NCBI GenBank assembly: GCA_029641185.1
Contig: JAPWGK010000009.1
Location: forward strand, 1,128,501-1,192,500
Source of the DNA: Pseudofabraea citricarpa
Taxonomy: Eukaryota > Ascomycota > Leotiomycetes > Helotiales > Dermateaceae
Direction: 5' to 3'
Length of the DNA stretch: 64,000 bases
Positions 46,044-59,072 of this stretch are shown piece after piece. Position numbers and translations under genes: made by a program. Below the pieces are notes generated by a model. That model saw only the letters and a list, made by a program, of their open reading frames with translations. It was not told the origin of the DNA and made no database searches. Position 1 is the stretch's first letter. Each line of letters starts with the position of its first letter.

Positions 46044-48413
46044 TTGCTCGACCACAACGCAGAAACAGAAAAGACAAAACGATTAGGAAGCGCCGAAGCG
46101 ATGAAATTGATGGTGGGATGAAGAAGATATATATCTTGATGAAGGTCAGAAGATTGCTTTGCAGTCTTTATTTAGCCGCGCGCCAGGCTCCAGCGCGTGT
46201 GCATAGCGAAAAGGCCCACCATTCTGATTTTTCTTCTTGGTCTGTCTAGCTGGTAACTCCATGACCTTAGCAGCCTTTGGTTAGCAATTCTGTTTTAGAG
46301 AGGCTGCCCTCCTGGACAGGCTACATGGAACTCTCAAAATATACTCGAATCAAAGTTTATCAAATTATCAAATAGAATTTCATTTGATCAATCTCATACC
46401 ATAAAATCACTAATCGCCCGATCCAAACCTCTTTGAGCCTTTACAAGAGAGCTCCATTATCCTCCAATGTTCTCCGAAATTCCTCCAGTTTGTACTTGAG
46501 ATTACCTGTAGGCTGTATTGTGACAGGAAAATATCGGACGGTGGACTTGGACCAGGGATTACACTACCACACAACTCACCATTCTCAGCACCATGTACAG
46601 AGCCCGCCGCCGATGATTTCATGTTCCGGGATCCCGAGGAAACATATTCAAGACTTCAAACAACTTCGGATCACTTCGAATGCTGCTCCTGCAAGTAGCT
46701 TAGCAAGAGTTTGGCTGCATGTTATAAATAGTCCCAAATAGATTGAATAAGCTTTATCAACTTTATAACAGCTCTTATTCGAAATATCTATTTTGCTAAT
46801 TCGGACAGCCGTATGATGCAGATAGATATTGCATATGTACAAGCAGTTGTATGCTCGGTCACACTTTTATATTCTTGTGTGTACAACAGAGGTCAATTAC
46901 TGACTTTAGCCGCAACGCGCCTCGACTTTCTTCTTCTAATATCTCTCTATTGTGATGCTGTAAAGGCCGCTAGTGCATTTAATTTCACTCTAAAGTATTG
47001 GTAGCGCCTTTCCTACTTTTGCAGTAACGCCAGGATAGCCAGATAAATAATGACAGTTGCCATGGTCTGCATTGAAGAATATGATATGATGATCACAGAC
47101 TTCGCAATCTGCTGCTAAGCGACGAGGGATACCATTTCAGCGACGCCGCCGATACAACATTACATTTTTCGGAAAGACTGTTAGTAAAGGTGTGGAACTT
47201 TTTGCAATAGACTTTTGTTCTGTAAAATTTGTCCAATCAAGCCAAGAACCCTTTTCTCGTATCAAAGAGATTTTCCGTATAAGGGGGATGCGAAAACATG
47301 CTGGAAAGATGGCACTGACAGCTAGAGAAGAGAACGTTATCCCTACGAGTTAGCACCCAAAACTCCATTTAATATGAAGTAGATACTGAGTTTTCAAAGA
47401 TTATTCCAAGAAGAAAAAAACGGGGCAGTTGAGCGTTTTGCAGATCCCATTCCTATACGTTTTGGTAAGAAGCCAAAGTGCTCGAAATTTTGTCTTCACG
47501 TTCTGGTTAGGTGACAATATTCCAATGTCCCCAGTAAATCGTCAATGACCCCACAGAAGATGATACTGAGCTTGCAGTTTTGCTTGTAACACCAAAAATG
47601 TGACCCAATTGTCTGCTAGTCTTACAAAAGTTAAAGAAGGATCACTACTCCAAGAGGTTCTCACTTATACCATAATCTTCAGGTATGTACTTAACTATTT
47701 CACAAGCTAGGAAAGTGGCTAATCTGTAACAATATCAAACGGGAGTTTTTCTTTTTGAGAATATGAATATTAAAGACTAGAACGGGGCCGTCCAGCCCAA
47801 GGTCCAAGCGACTCGCAAACCCCATGAAATTCTTCCTGGAGATCTTATCTTCTTCACCATTCTCTCATCGGTCGGTCGTATCATCAGCTCTTGTAGTCAT
47901 GGAAGCAATAATTCCAGATCTACATATCAAGAGGCATTTACAGATTGTCCCAAGTTCTCAAAAGGCCTCTTTTCAATCTCGGCACCTTGCTCATGATTAG
48001 TATTGTCGTAGAAAAAGGAGAAGTTCTTAACATAAATCCTATGATTGGTATAATAAAGTTTTGCGATATGCGAAAGTGAGTATATGTATTTTAGAGGCAT
48101 CCATCTAGCTTTCAGGAAGTTCATAACTAAGGAATACCTAGAGCTTGGGGCTGAATTACTATTGTAAGATAGCAGTTTCCACATGTCTTGTCCCAGACGA
48201 AAACTTTCACCCAAGTTAAAAACACAACACCAGGCTGAAATTTCGAGTAAGCGCCGTGAAATATGCAGGCCAGCTAAGAGAGGGGCTCCCGCCAAGTGAG
48301 GTACGCACGGCCCGAAGAGTCCGCTCCCTTGTAAACCGCTCCCTTGTAAACTGTACCTACCTATAAGTATCAATTCTATCCGCCATGCGCAAGTCGCGCC
48401 ATTGCCGTTCAGC
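46044..48413. other. 2.4-kb gene-free region
   Basis: This is the presumed shared promoter region of the two divergent kinase-fold genes. Frames inside (for example 46,410-46,622 minus and 47,927-48,415 minus) have no family likeness. AT-content rises in places, but CpA and TpG are present, so it is not RIP-like as the block to the right is. Confidence 0.45.
48321..48350. repeat. Perfect 15-bp tandem duplication in a promoter
   Basis: Two identical head-to-tail copies of CCGCTCCCTTGTAAA, ending 63 bp before the start codon of the APH-like gene. It could double a binding site for a regulator, or it may be a chance slippage. Confidence 0.85.
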
Positions 48414-49360
48414 ATGAATCCTTACGAAGCCAACCCCACCAAGATCCCACCAACAGACCGGTATAGCGACGTGCCCTTTTATGGCCGTTATCTGCCTCAA
48501 TCCGACGACTTTAAGCCCGATCCAAAACACATTAATTCGACATCGGCCGAATCTCTTGCATACTGGGCCTCGGTGTTGAAGCTTTGCGATACGTCTGCTC
48601 GAATCTACGACAACACTGATGGCGGCCGCGACGTTTTTGCTTTAGGGACTGTAATTGTCAAGTCCAGTCACCTCAAGCAACGGCTCGAGGGCAGACGAGC
48701 AGATCGAGACTACTCGCATGCTGATGCGAATGAAATTGAGGCTACTGCTTTAGCAAGAAAAATCCTCGGGGATGTAAAGGTGCCGGAAATTTACTTTGCA
48801 AGCAAGGTATATGGAGACCCAACACGCAACCAGAGTCGTCAGGATACTGATTTTTGTTTCAAAAGATAAACGGCCGGGATGTATTCATTCAAGAGAGAAT
48901 TCCTGGCGTTGGACTGAATATCGCTTGGCAGTATATCTCTCAGGCTCAGAAGGATTTGTTCAAGCAACAGGCACGCGATGTATTGCAACGGCTACACAAA
49001 GTAAAACCCCCACCTTCATGCCAAAGCCGCTCGTACATTGTACCAGACCCAGACCCGGTTAATCACCGAGGGATCCAAGATTTGGAGAGAGACATCATCT
49101 TCTCGGCTGACAATAACGATCTCGATCTGAGCTTCATGCATAATGACTTCTCCTTGTCCAACACTATAGTGGACAACGATAAGATTGTTGGAATTGTCGA
49201 CTGGGAAATGGCCGGCTTTTTTGGCTGGAAAACGGCTGGAGAAGTTCACATTCAGATTCGGACGCCAAAGAAAGAGAACTTCGCTGCGCTCAATCTACCC
49301 AAAGACTTCTTGGACGACATTCTTTTCTGGAATGACTTGTATATAGAAGGCCCGGTATGA
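48414..49360 (+). CDS. Aminoglycoside-phosphotransferase-like (APH) kinase
   Basis: Two exons, 48414-48806 and 48866-49360, give 295 residues; the 59-nt intron (GTATAT...AAAAG) joins in frame. The N-lobe has LGTVIVKSS (nucleotide-binding Lys) and EIEATALARKIL. After the intron DVFIQERIPGVGLN forms the hinge. The catalytic loop is FMHNDFSLSNTIVDN and the metal site is VGIVDWEMAGFFGW, both classic for the APH fold. The family phosphorylates small hydroxyl compounds such as choline or drugs, but most fungal members have no known substrate. The gene ends 217 bp before the target-site duplication of a retrotransposon and shows no sign of RIP. Confidence 0.85.
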
Positions 49361-49581
49361 TGGCCATCAGCTGTATAGAATTATGCCTTGAATGGGAGAA
49401 GCAGTATGGCTGCTTCAACTTGTCTGACTTTTATTTTATTTTATAAAGTGCACATCAAAGAGCAGGCAGGTGCTTCAGGCCTAAGTCCCGAGATAGGCTT
49501 CGGCATACCTAAGAAGAGCTAGGCTCTCTCCACGAACGTGTGGATCCATTTCTAACTATCATCGGTAAACATAGGAAGCGA

Positions 49582-49718
49582 TGTGAGGTATATACGGATC
49601 CTGCAGAGTATATTCGTGGATTAATTAGTTACTATGAAACTATATATATTGCCCTGATTAAGAGCTTTATAATAATTTCTAGTACCTATAGGCCTTGCCT
49701 TTCCTAGCCTAGCTTATA
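49582..49718 (-). repeat. Left LTR (3' LTR of the minus-strand element)
   Basis: 137 bp beginning TGTGAG. The distal end CTTATA is the RIP-altered form of CTCACA seen in the right copy. It aligns with 60926-61062 without gaps. Confidence 0.92.
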
Positions 49719-49738
49719 TTATCCCCTGTATCTCCCCT
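49719..49738 (-). other. Candidate polypurine tract next to the 3' LTR
   Basis: Read on the minus strand, the 20 bases abutting the left LTR are mostly purine (AGGGGAGATA then CAGGGGATAA). This is where a plus-strand primer tract must lie if the element runs on the minus strand, and it supports that orientation. Confidence 0.5.
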
Positions 49739-52700
49739 AAGCAAATATTATAGATATATCCCGTGCTATAATAATAATTTCTCTGCTTCTGTTATAATAA
49801 TAAATATATTTACTAATATTAGTTCCCTAATATTCTTTCTAGCTCCGTATATATATTATAATATATAATAACTTTTTATACTCCCTAGTATATTTTAATA
49901 TAATAATTAATATTACTTACTAAAATCTATATAATATATACTCCTAATATTTTATCCTTAACTAATATAATTCTAGGCGTTTACTAATTAGACTTCTTAT
50001 TATCCTTTTATATCTTTTTTCTTTAGATAATTATAAAGATCTTCTTATTATTATTATCTTTTTTATCTATAAGTAAGTCTACTAATATTAGATCTTTAGT
50101 AAATATTATTATAAGCTTTTATACTCGTTTACTTAGGATTTTTTTTTATTTCTAGATATTTATTATAATACTATTATCCTTAACTTTTTTATATTATAGA
50201 TCTTATTATTAGTAATATATAATATATTCTTTAGGTAATAATATTTTACTCTTTTTACTAAGTATTTCTACTTCTTTAGTATTAATATCTTAATTACTTT
50301 ATTTGAAGTTAGATTTATTAGCTTCTTTTTCGCTCGAGCTATTATTTATATACTTTATATAATTATATTCTTCTAGGAAATATAAAGTTTTAAAAGTATT
50401 TCTTAGGAGATTATAATAATATACTTCTAGTACTTCTTATTTATTCTTCTCTTTTTTATTTATAAACCTAGTATCTTTTAAGGCTAATAATAACTTTGTC
50501 TTAAGTTCTTTTATTTTATATCTTAGATTAATATTCTTATTAATTTCTTTTATATAATTTTTATATATCTCCTAGTTATTATCCTAAAGTTTATTATAAT
50601 TTTTCTTAAGTCTTTTTATATACTTTTATATAATTTCTCGTTTTTTTTTAATTTATTACTTAGCGATTTCTCTAAATATATCTTAAGCTTTAATAGCTTT
50701 TTTTTCTTAATATATAATATTTATACTTTTCTTAATTAGTTATAAATTTACTTACTTAAGCGCCTTTTTATTAAAGTTCTTTGCTACTAGTTATTTTATA
50801 GAGAATAATTTATCTAGCTTTATAATTAAAATATATATTATAGTTTTAATACTAAGCTTATTTATTTCTTACTTAGTTTTTAGTAAGCTTATAATAAATT
50901 TTCTCGTTTTTTTATTCTAGGTATTCTCTTATTTCTTTTAGATTTCTTTTATTTATCTTTTAATATTAATATTCTTAGGGTATTTTATTTTTAGGTAATA
51001 TTAATTATTTAGCTTACTTATAACTCGCTTAATATCTTACTTTATTAGGATTAGCTTTTTATTATTATCTTTTAGGTCTATAAATTACTAGAAATACTTA
51101 TATAATTATCCTTAGTAGTTATATATATATAAGGTTTTATAATATCTTTTAATCGCGTTTATCTAACTTCTATAAGATATTAAGATTTTAGCTATTCTTA
51201 TAATATCTTTTATACTTTTTTATTCTTCTTATTTATATACTCGATTATCTTATTTAGGTTATATAATTTTCTTTTTTTCCTTAGTTTTTTCTAGGATTCG
51301 CGTTTTTTTCTTTTCTTTATAAGCGCGTTACCTTTTTATTAAATAATCGATAATACTTAGAGTTATCTACGTTCCTAGGATTTTCTTTAGTAATAATCTA
51401 GGAATTATCTGTTTAATTATTTTTCTTTTATAGTTATAATACTTAATATATATAAGATCTTTATTATTATTTTTATCTTCTTATATTAATTCCTTAAATA
51501 TATCTATTATATTAATATTAATCTCTAGCTCCCTTATAATACTTTAAGCCTTTTATTTTATTCCTTTTATTTTTCTACTCTTTATTATAATATTCTAAGA
51601 GCTTATAAATTTATCTAACTTCGGATTATTCTCTTTATAATCTAGTTTCTTTTAAATTATACTTACTAATAATACTTTTAGTTATTCCTTTTAGGCCTAG
51701 TTATTATTTTACTTAGCTTATTATAATTATAAGAGTATTATCTTCTTCTATTATCTTATATATATTAGGTATACTTATATTAAGTTTATTTTATCTTATA
51801 TAAATATTATTATTACCTTTTATTATAAATTATATATAAATCTTAGTTATACTAAATAATCGCTTAACTTATTCTTTCTTTTCGATTTTAATTTAATAAT
51901 TAGCTACTTTATCTTTTCTTTTAGTAATAGATTTAAGATTTATAGAAATATTTTTTATTATACTTAGATTATTATATTTATAAGCTTTTATTTATAGTTA
52001 GTTATTATAACCTTTAGCTAAATAATAACTTTATTTTTTTTATTATTTTCTACTTATTTTAGAGTTATTACTAAGACCTTATACTTAGTCTTCTTATTAT
52101 TTTCTAGATTTTATATATATATTATAGCTTATTCTACTAACTTTATACTTTTAGTTTCGCGACTTAGGATTAGCTTATACTTATTTATTTATTTCCCTTT
52201 ATTATTATTTATATCGCTTTCTTATATCTTTATTAATACTTTTTTTTTTATATTTTCTTATAACTTCTAATATTCTAATATCCTTCTTATATATTCTTTT
52301 TATCTATTATATTACTTTCTTTAATATATTTACTTTAGTTAATATAAATCTATAGTTATACGCGTAATATAATATTAGAATATATATTAATTTTATTAGA
52401 GTATAATATTAATTATAAAGTTATTATATATAATAATTACTTTTACTTACCTTTAATCTTATATAATACGCGTATTTAATCGTTTAGATATCTGTAATTT
52501 ATATCTTATAAAGCGTATATTACGCTCGATTACGTAAAATTAATAGTATAAGCTTCCTATTATATAAGGATATTATAGATATTAAATAATCTTTAGATTT
52601 TATCTTTCTTAAACTTCTTTAAGGTAAATATATCGCGTTTATAAATAGTTATAACTTACTTTTTTCCTAGATATAATAGATTATATTATAGTTATTAATA

Positions 52701-54199
52701 TTATAAAGTTATAAAAGCGAAGAGATTCTCTTATTATAAAAGATTTCTCCTTCTTTTAACTTATCTTTTTATATTATAAGTTCTTTTATTTATTATAAAT
52801 AATAATCTTTTAATCTTTCCTTTTACTAGAATATACGCTTATTTTATCCTTAAATTATCCTTCCTTATAATATAATATATATATTATTAAACCTTTAGAT
52901 CTTTAATAACTTTTATCTTAGTCGTCTTATTTATATTATATTTCTTATATATTACGTGTTATAATACGTATATATCTTATTATATTCTTATCTCTTTATC
53001 TTTTATTCTCTTTTTTATATTATATACTATAATATATATATATTATATTTCACTTTATACTTTTTATATTATTTTCTTTCTTAAATCTTCGATCGATAAT
53101 ATTATTATTATTATTATATATTACTTCTAATTTTATTTCTAATATTAGTTTCTATTATTATTATTATTACTTTTAGATTATTCTAATAAACTCTTAATTA
53201 TTTTTTCTTTTATTTTTTATATTTTATCTCTTATATTTTCCCTAAATAATATTTTAAATAAAATACTTAAGGTTTTATTTTTACTAGCTTATACTTTATA
53301 ATAATAAACTTTTTAAGTTTATTTTTTTCTTACTCTAATAAATAAGATTTTCTTTATTTATAATATTTACTAGAAAATTTATATATTCCTTAAATTAACT
53401 CTCTATTACTCCTAGGCTATTATTTTATTATATTTATAATAATTTCTCCTTTAGGTTTATAATTATACCCCTATTAATTCTTTACTATTATATTCTTATA
53501 AATTTCTTATTAGTTTCCTTTTATCTTTTTAAGATTTTTCTTTTAACTCTTATATTTAATTTAAAGTATTTTTCTTATTTCTTATCTTTTAATAATACGA
53601 ATAACTTAGTATTATTAATATAATATTTTTCTTTTCGTTTTCTTATATATATATTATTAAGCTCGATTATTTTTCTATTTTTTTATAATTTTATAATTAT
53701 ATATAAGTCTTCCTAATATAGTTTTAGTTTATACGCATACTAATTATTCTAGCTTATTTAGTATAATAATACTAATACTCTTTTCTTTAGTAATAACTAG
53801 CTTTAAAATTTCGTATTTTTTTTATTAAATTATTTCTATTATTTTTCTAGATTTACTTATATTATTATATCTCTTAAGGATTTTAGCTTTATTATACGTT
53901 TTAGTTATATTAATTTTAGCTCGACTTATACTACGTCTTTTATTACTAGTATTACGTTCTTACTTTCGTACTTATATTATACTAATAGCTACTTATTTCT
54001 TTCTTTCGGATCTTTTAAGAAACTTATTTTTATTTTTATATTAAGACTTATAAGCTACTTAAGAATATAATATACCTAAAAGCCTAGTATTAATTTTAAC
54101 CCTATAAATTTATATATCTTAAGATTCTTTATCTTAATATTATTAATTATATTCCTTATAAATAAATCCTAGTAATTAATAAATTTATTATCTTCTTAT

Positions 54200-54350
54200 A
54201 AAATTACTTATAAACCTTATAATATTAATAATATAATACGTTTATTTAGTTCTACTAATAAAAGATAACTTATTAATACGAAGATTTATATTATTTTATT
54301 ATTTTCTAAGTATTCTTTAAATAACTTTATAAAATACGCTTTATTATTTA
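54200..54350 (-). pseudogene. Integrase core scar
   Basis: On the minus strand a frame reads YINNKAYFIKLFKEYLENN, then ISYLLLVELNKR. These sit where fungal gypsy integrases have an Asp-Asn-x-x-x-[YF] motif and a His-Pro-Ser-Ser-Val-Gly-Leu stretch. Each difference (His to Tyr, Ser to Leu, Asp to Asn, Glu to Lys) is a C-to-T or G-to-A change. Stop codons interrupt the frame. The match is by eye. Confidence 0.65.
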
Positions 54351-55329
54351 TATATATACTAGTAGGCTAGCTAAATATATTTATAATTTCGTTTCTTATA
54401 AAATATATTAATATTTTAGACTTCGTCTCTTATATTAGTACGCCTTATATTTATTATATAATATAATCGATAATAATAAGGATATATTTTATATTATTTA
54501 ATAAGACTAGCGAAATTAGTCTTATATAATCGAATCTAATTATATTTATTAGCTACAAATATATTATTAGAAGTAGACCGACTAATAACTTTAGTCTTTT
54601 AATTGCCTAATAATTAGGGTATTCTTTATAATACTTATAAATATCTTTTTATCTAGATAACTAATAATATAATCTAATATATCGCGCTTTTATAAGCTTA
54701 GTTAAGAAATATTTATATATATTATATAATTTAAGTAATATCTTATAAGCTTAGTTTTTATATAAGTATTAATTTTACTTTTTATTCGACTCTTAGAATA
54801 ATAATTAAAATTACTTTAGGTTTATTTTCTACTTATAATCTTCTTATTATACGTTTATATTTACTTTATATAATCTAAACTTTAATATTATTTTATAAAA
54901 ATATCTACGCTTTAAGATAATTTATATCTTTTTATACTTAGGTTTAAGATATTTATAAAGTTAATAATAAATAATTATATAATAATTAGGATTATCTAGC
55001 TATTTATACTAGCCTTTTATAATCGTATTCTACTTATTTTTCTATTTATTATTATCTTTAAAGTTTATATTTTATATACTTATTATAATATATTTTATAA
55101 TAAACGTTTTAATAATATATATAAGAAAGTTAAATTTATCTTTTTCTTTTATTATTTCGGTTAGATTTATAAGTAACTTCGCTTTACTTAACTTAATATT
55201 ATATATTCTTAAGAGCTTATTAGTAATTACTAGTTCTTACCCTAGAATATATTTGATATTTAAGTTAAACTCAGATAATATAACTTATTATCTCTTAGTC
55301 TTCTTATATATATCTTTATTCTTTATATA

Positions 55330-55690
55330 TATAATAATAATATTATAATTCGTATAATAAATAATAAGATATTTTAATCCTATAACTAATTATTTAACTT
55401 CCTATAAGTATTTTATAAGTATAAATATCTCTCTTTCTATAGTTTATTATTTTTACTATATTTTTATAAATAAGAATAATATAAATATAATAAACTTTTC
55501 TATTATATTCTTAGATACTAAAGTTTTATTTAAGGTTACTTTAAGTTATATAAGGATTCTTTCTCCTCTTATTACTAATACGTTTATAATAAGATAATAT
55601 TATCTTTTTAGGTTACTTATTATTATTATATTTTAGGTAACTTCTTTTTTTAGTTTATTAAATACTTCTTATTTTATATTCGTTTAGTTA
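55330..55690 (-). pseudogene. RNase H domain scar
   Basis: The minus strand reads LIINVL where RNase H of gypsy elements has a Thr-Asp-Ala-Ser motif (codons ATA AAC GTA TTA). Further on it reads TIEREIFILIKYL, a tag EVK with an adjacent stop, LVIGLKY and YTNYN, where the family has an Asp-His motif. The spacing and order fit, and all substitutions are RIP-type transitions. Stops replace Gln or Trp codons. Confidence 0.72.
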
Positions 55691-55899
55691 AGCCCTAAGG
55701 TAATACGTTATATTATTATTTTACTTTTATTTTTTTCTTTTTTAATTAGTATTATCTTCTTATTATATATTATTATACGTTTTAATACGCTTAATAAATT
55801 TACTTAGCCTAGTATTAATCTTTTAAAATATAAGAATAAGTTTAAGAATCTTTATAACTAATCTTTAGTTATTAGTATTAGTTATTTTTTAAAGTCTTT

Positions 55900-56115
55900 T
55901 AGCTTTTATAATAATAATTTAATTCTCTTACTTAACTTATTATATCCTAATATTATAATTACTAGTAGTCCGAATATAATTTTCTTTAGGTTAAAAGTTA
56001 ACTTTACTTATATTAATCTTAGGAAATAATACTTATATAAGAATTTTATTAATAAGTTTATATTACTTACTTTATTATAATTATTATTAATAAAATAAGT
56101 AAATATTACCTGCCC
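55900..56115 (-). pseudogene. Reverse-transcriptase palm scar
   Basis: The minus strand at 56097-56083 reads YFINN where the catalytic Asp-Asp motif lies. VKLTFNLKKIIFG and ILGYNKLSKRIK follow, where gypsy RTs have an Asn-Pro-x-Lys and a Leu-Gly-His motif. Asp to Asn, Pro to Leu and His to Tyr are all expected from G-to-A and C-to-T changes. The domain lies directly upstream of the RNase H scar. Confidence 0.75.
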
Positions 56116-59027
56116 TAGTATTATATCTTCTAATATTAGCTTTAAGTCTAGCTTTAGAATTACTTTATTTATAATATCTTTAAGTCGTATATATATACTA
56201 TAGCTTCTTATAAGACTTATTAGTATTCTCTTATAATAGAATTATCTAATAACTATTATAAACCTTATTTTATATTAATAAGATTTATATAATCTTATTA
56301 CCTAGTATTTATTTTTTGCGTTTATAATAAATAAGATTTTTATAAACTATTATAATAATATTTATAATATTATCTTAATACGCTTTATTAAGTAATTAAA
56401 CTTTATTATTTGCTCGTTTACTAGGATATATATATAAATTATTCTTAAGAACTTATTTTTTTTTCTTAGATATATTATTTTAGCTAATTATAAGCTAATT
56501 CTTATTCCTAATACTTTATTATCTACTAATACTAGTAGATTATCTTACTATTATTTTATTTCTTTTATAATATATTTTATAACTAGTATTATAACTAGAA
56601 TTACGTTAATAAATATTAGTATTTTATATACGATTATATCTGTTATTAGTATATTACAAATATTTTCTATAAATATATTCTTCTAAGTATAAATAATTCT
56701 TACTAATTATTTTCTTTTATCTTTAAGAATTATTTTACTAATTATATTAGGATACTTTATAACCTAAGCTTTATATTTTTCGTCTAATATTATAGTTATT
56801 TTTCTATAATATTCTTTAGGTTTACGTATTATTAGATATTTTATTTTTATATTTATAATAGCTTCTTCTTTTTTATTTAGCTTATCTAAGACGGCTTTAT
56901 TAAATATCCTTATATCCTTAGGTTAAATTTCTTTAACGCTTGATTTTAGTATTATCTTTTTTTATAAAGATATATTTAATAATATTATATATATATTCTC
57001 TTCTTTCTTTTACTTAGTTTCAACTAATTATACTTCTAGCTACTTTAGTCTTTATATAATCTTAACCTTAGAGAAGTCGAGTAATACTTTTTTACTAAGT
57101 ATTCTTTTATTAAAGTCTTAGATTAAATCTATTAATTATATTAGTATATTTTATTATTACTTACTAGGATTATATTCGAAGTATTTAACTTTTATTATAT
57201 TTATAAATCGTATTATATACTTTAATTATAATTCTCGTTTCGTTTTAGTAAGTATTAATATTATAATATATATACTAGATAAACTTAATATTATAATACG
57301 TATATAATTCTTTTAATCTTTCTTATCTTCTCTTATAAGCTTATTATATTTCTTTATAAATATATCTTATTTCTTTAGCCTTAGATATTCTAGTAATAAT
57401 AAGATAATAGCTAATATCTTTTATAAACTTATCTTTATACTTATATTCTTATTTTATATAATACTCTTATAATATCTTACTTTTCTTATATCTCTTATTA
57501 CTTGCTTTATTATTCTTCTATTATAAGGATATATTATATCTATAATTATATTATTTACTATTTTAAAGAAAGTTTTCTATTTATCTAGTTCTTTTATTAA
57601 TAATATATCTGAGCTTATACTTTTACTTATAATACCTTAGATAATTATAAGCTCTTAGCTTTTCTTTTATTTAATTTCTTAGGCTTACTTAGTTTTAATT
57701 TATTATTATTCTAGGATTCCTTATTATTATTATTAACTTCTTTTTCTATTACTTTTATAATTAGTTTTCTTAAGGCTTTAGCTAATTACTTCTTATTAGA
57801 GTTATTCTCTTTTTCCTTTAAATTCTCCTTAAAAATATATTTTTTAAGCTTATATCTTTTATAAGTAATAATTATAACTAAAATTATTTATAATAGCCTA
57901 AGTAATAAATATTCTAGTTTTTATAGCTTATATAGCTTATCTCCGTTTACTATAAAATAATCGTTTATTATATATATCCTAATACTACTAGCTTATTTTA
58001 ATTATAATCGTCTTAGTAGAATCTTATATATAATATTACCTTTAATTATATAAAAGTCTTACTTATAAATAATACCTATTATATTAATTTTAACTATAAT
58101 ATAACCTTATAGCTAGATTTTACCTTTATTTACGACTTTAATATAAAAGGCTTTATCCTTAATTAGCTTATAATTAAAAGCTATTATAACTTTCTTATTT
58201 ATTAGGTTAATATTTACGCTTTTATCTACTAGGTAAGCTATAAGTTTTTATCCTATAACTTTATTATATAATAATAGGATTATAATTATAATATAAAAAT
58301 TAGGAATTATATCTCTTAGCTTAGGCGAGATAACTAATATTATTATTATTTCTTTTATATTATCTATAATTAAAACCTTTTATACTTTCTTTAGTCTTTT
58401 ATTAGTAGTTTTATTTCCTTAAGGTTTATAAATCTTTTATAGTTTCTTCTTATTATCTATTTCCTAGAATATAAGTTTTATTATTATTTATATTTATACT
58501 TATAGGTAAAGTAAGAAGAAACACGACTAACTTATATTAGGTTTCTCCTTAGTTTTATTAAATAAAAGATCCTCTTATATATTATAAGACTTTATTTCTT
58601 TTATTACTTTTATTTTATAAAGTAAAGTATCTTTCTTATTACTAGAAGTAATAATACGCTTAGTATTTCTAGAAGTTATCTTATTATTTAAGTACTTTTA
58701 CTTTTTAATAATATAAACTTTTATTCTTTTAGAGCTCTTATTATTAGTAATATAATATACCTTTATTATACTTATATCTATTATTCTAGGACTCTTTAAT
58801 ATATATCTCGTATTATATAATAGATTATTTAGCTTAATTACCTTAGGTCCTTAATAAAATATTTATCCTCTAGGACTTTTATTTATATTAACTTATATAA
58901 CTTCTACTTATCTAGGTATTAGTTTACTTAGTAGTTTAGCTTATTTATAATAGCGTTTTATTATTATATTTTAGCTCTCGTTTACTTTCTTCTAATTATT
59001 CTCTTATATTATTTTACTACGATTAAG

Positions 59028-59072
59028 ATATTTAGACTTATAATAATTATACTTAGAATATTTATAGTATTT
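59028..59072 (-). pseudogene. Gag zinc-knuckle scar (CCHC)
   Basis: The minus strand reads KYYKYSKYNYYKSKY. The tyrosines at positions 2, 5, 10 and 15 match the C-x2-C-x4-H-x4-C spacing exactly. Cys (TGY) to Tyr (TAY) and His (CAY) to Tyr (TAY) are single RIP transitions. It lies 1.85 kb inside the right (5') LTR, where gag belongs. Confidence 0.7.

Noticed and set aside
48321..48350. CRISPR-like or satellite array
   Set aside because: Only two head-to-tail 15-bp copies with no spacers; a simple tandem duplication in a eukaryote.
47927..48415. 162-codon minus-strand frame upstream of the APH gene
   Set aside because: Mixed composition without domain; it overlaps the APH promoter duplication and start region.
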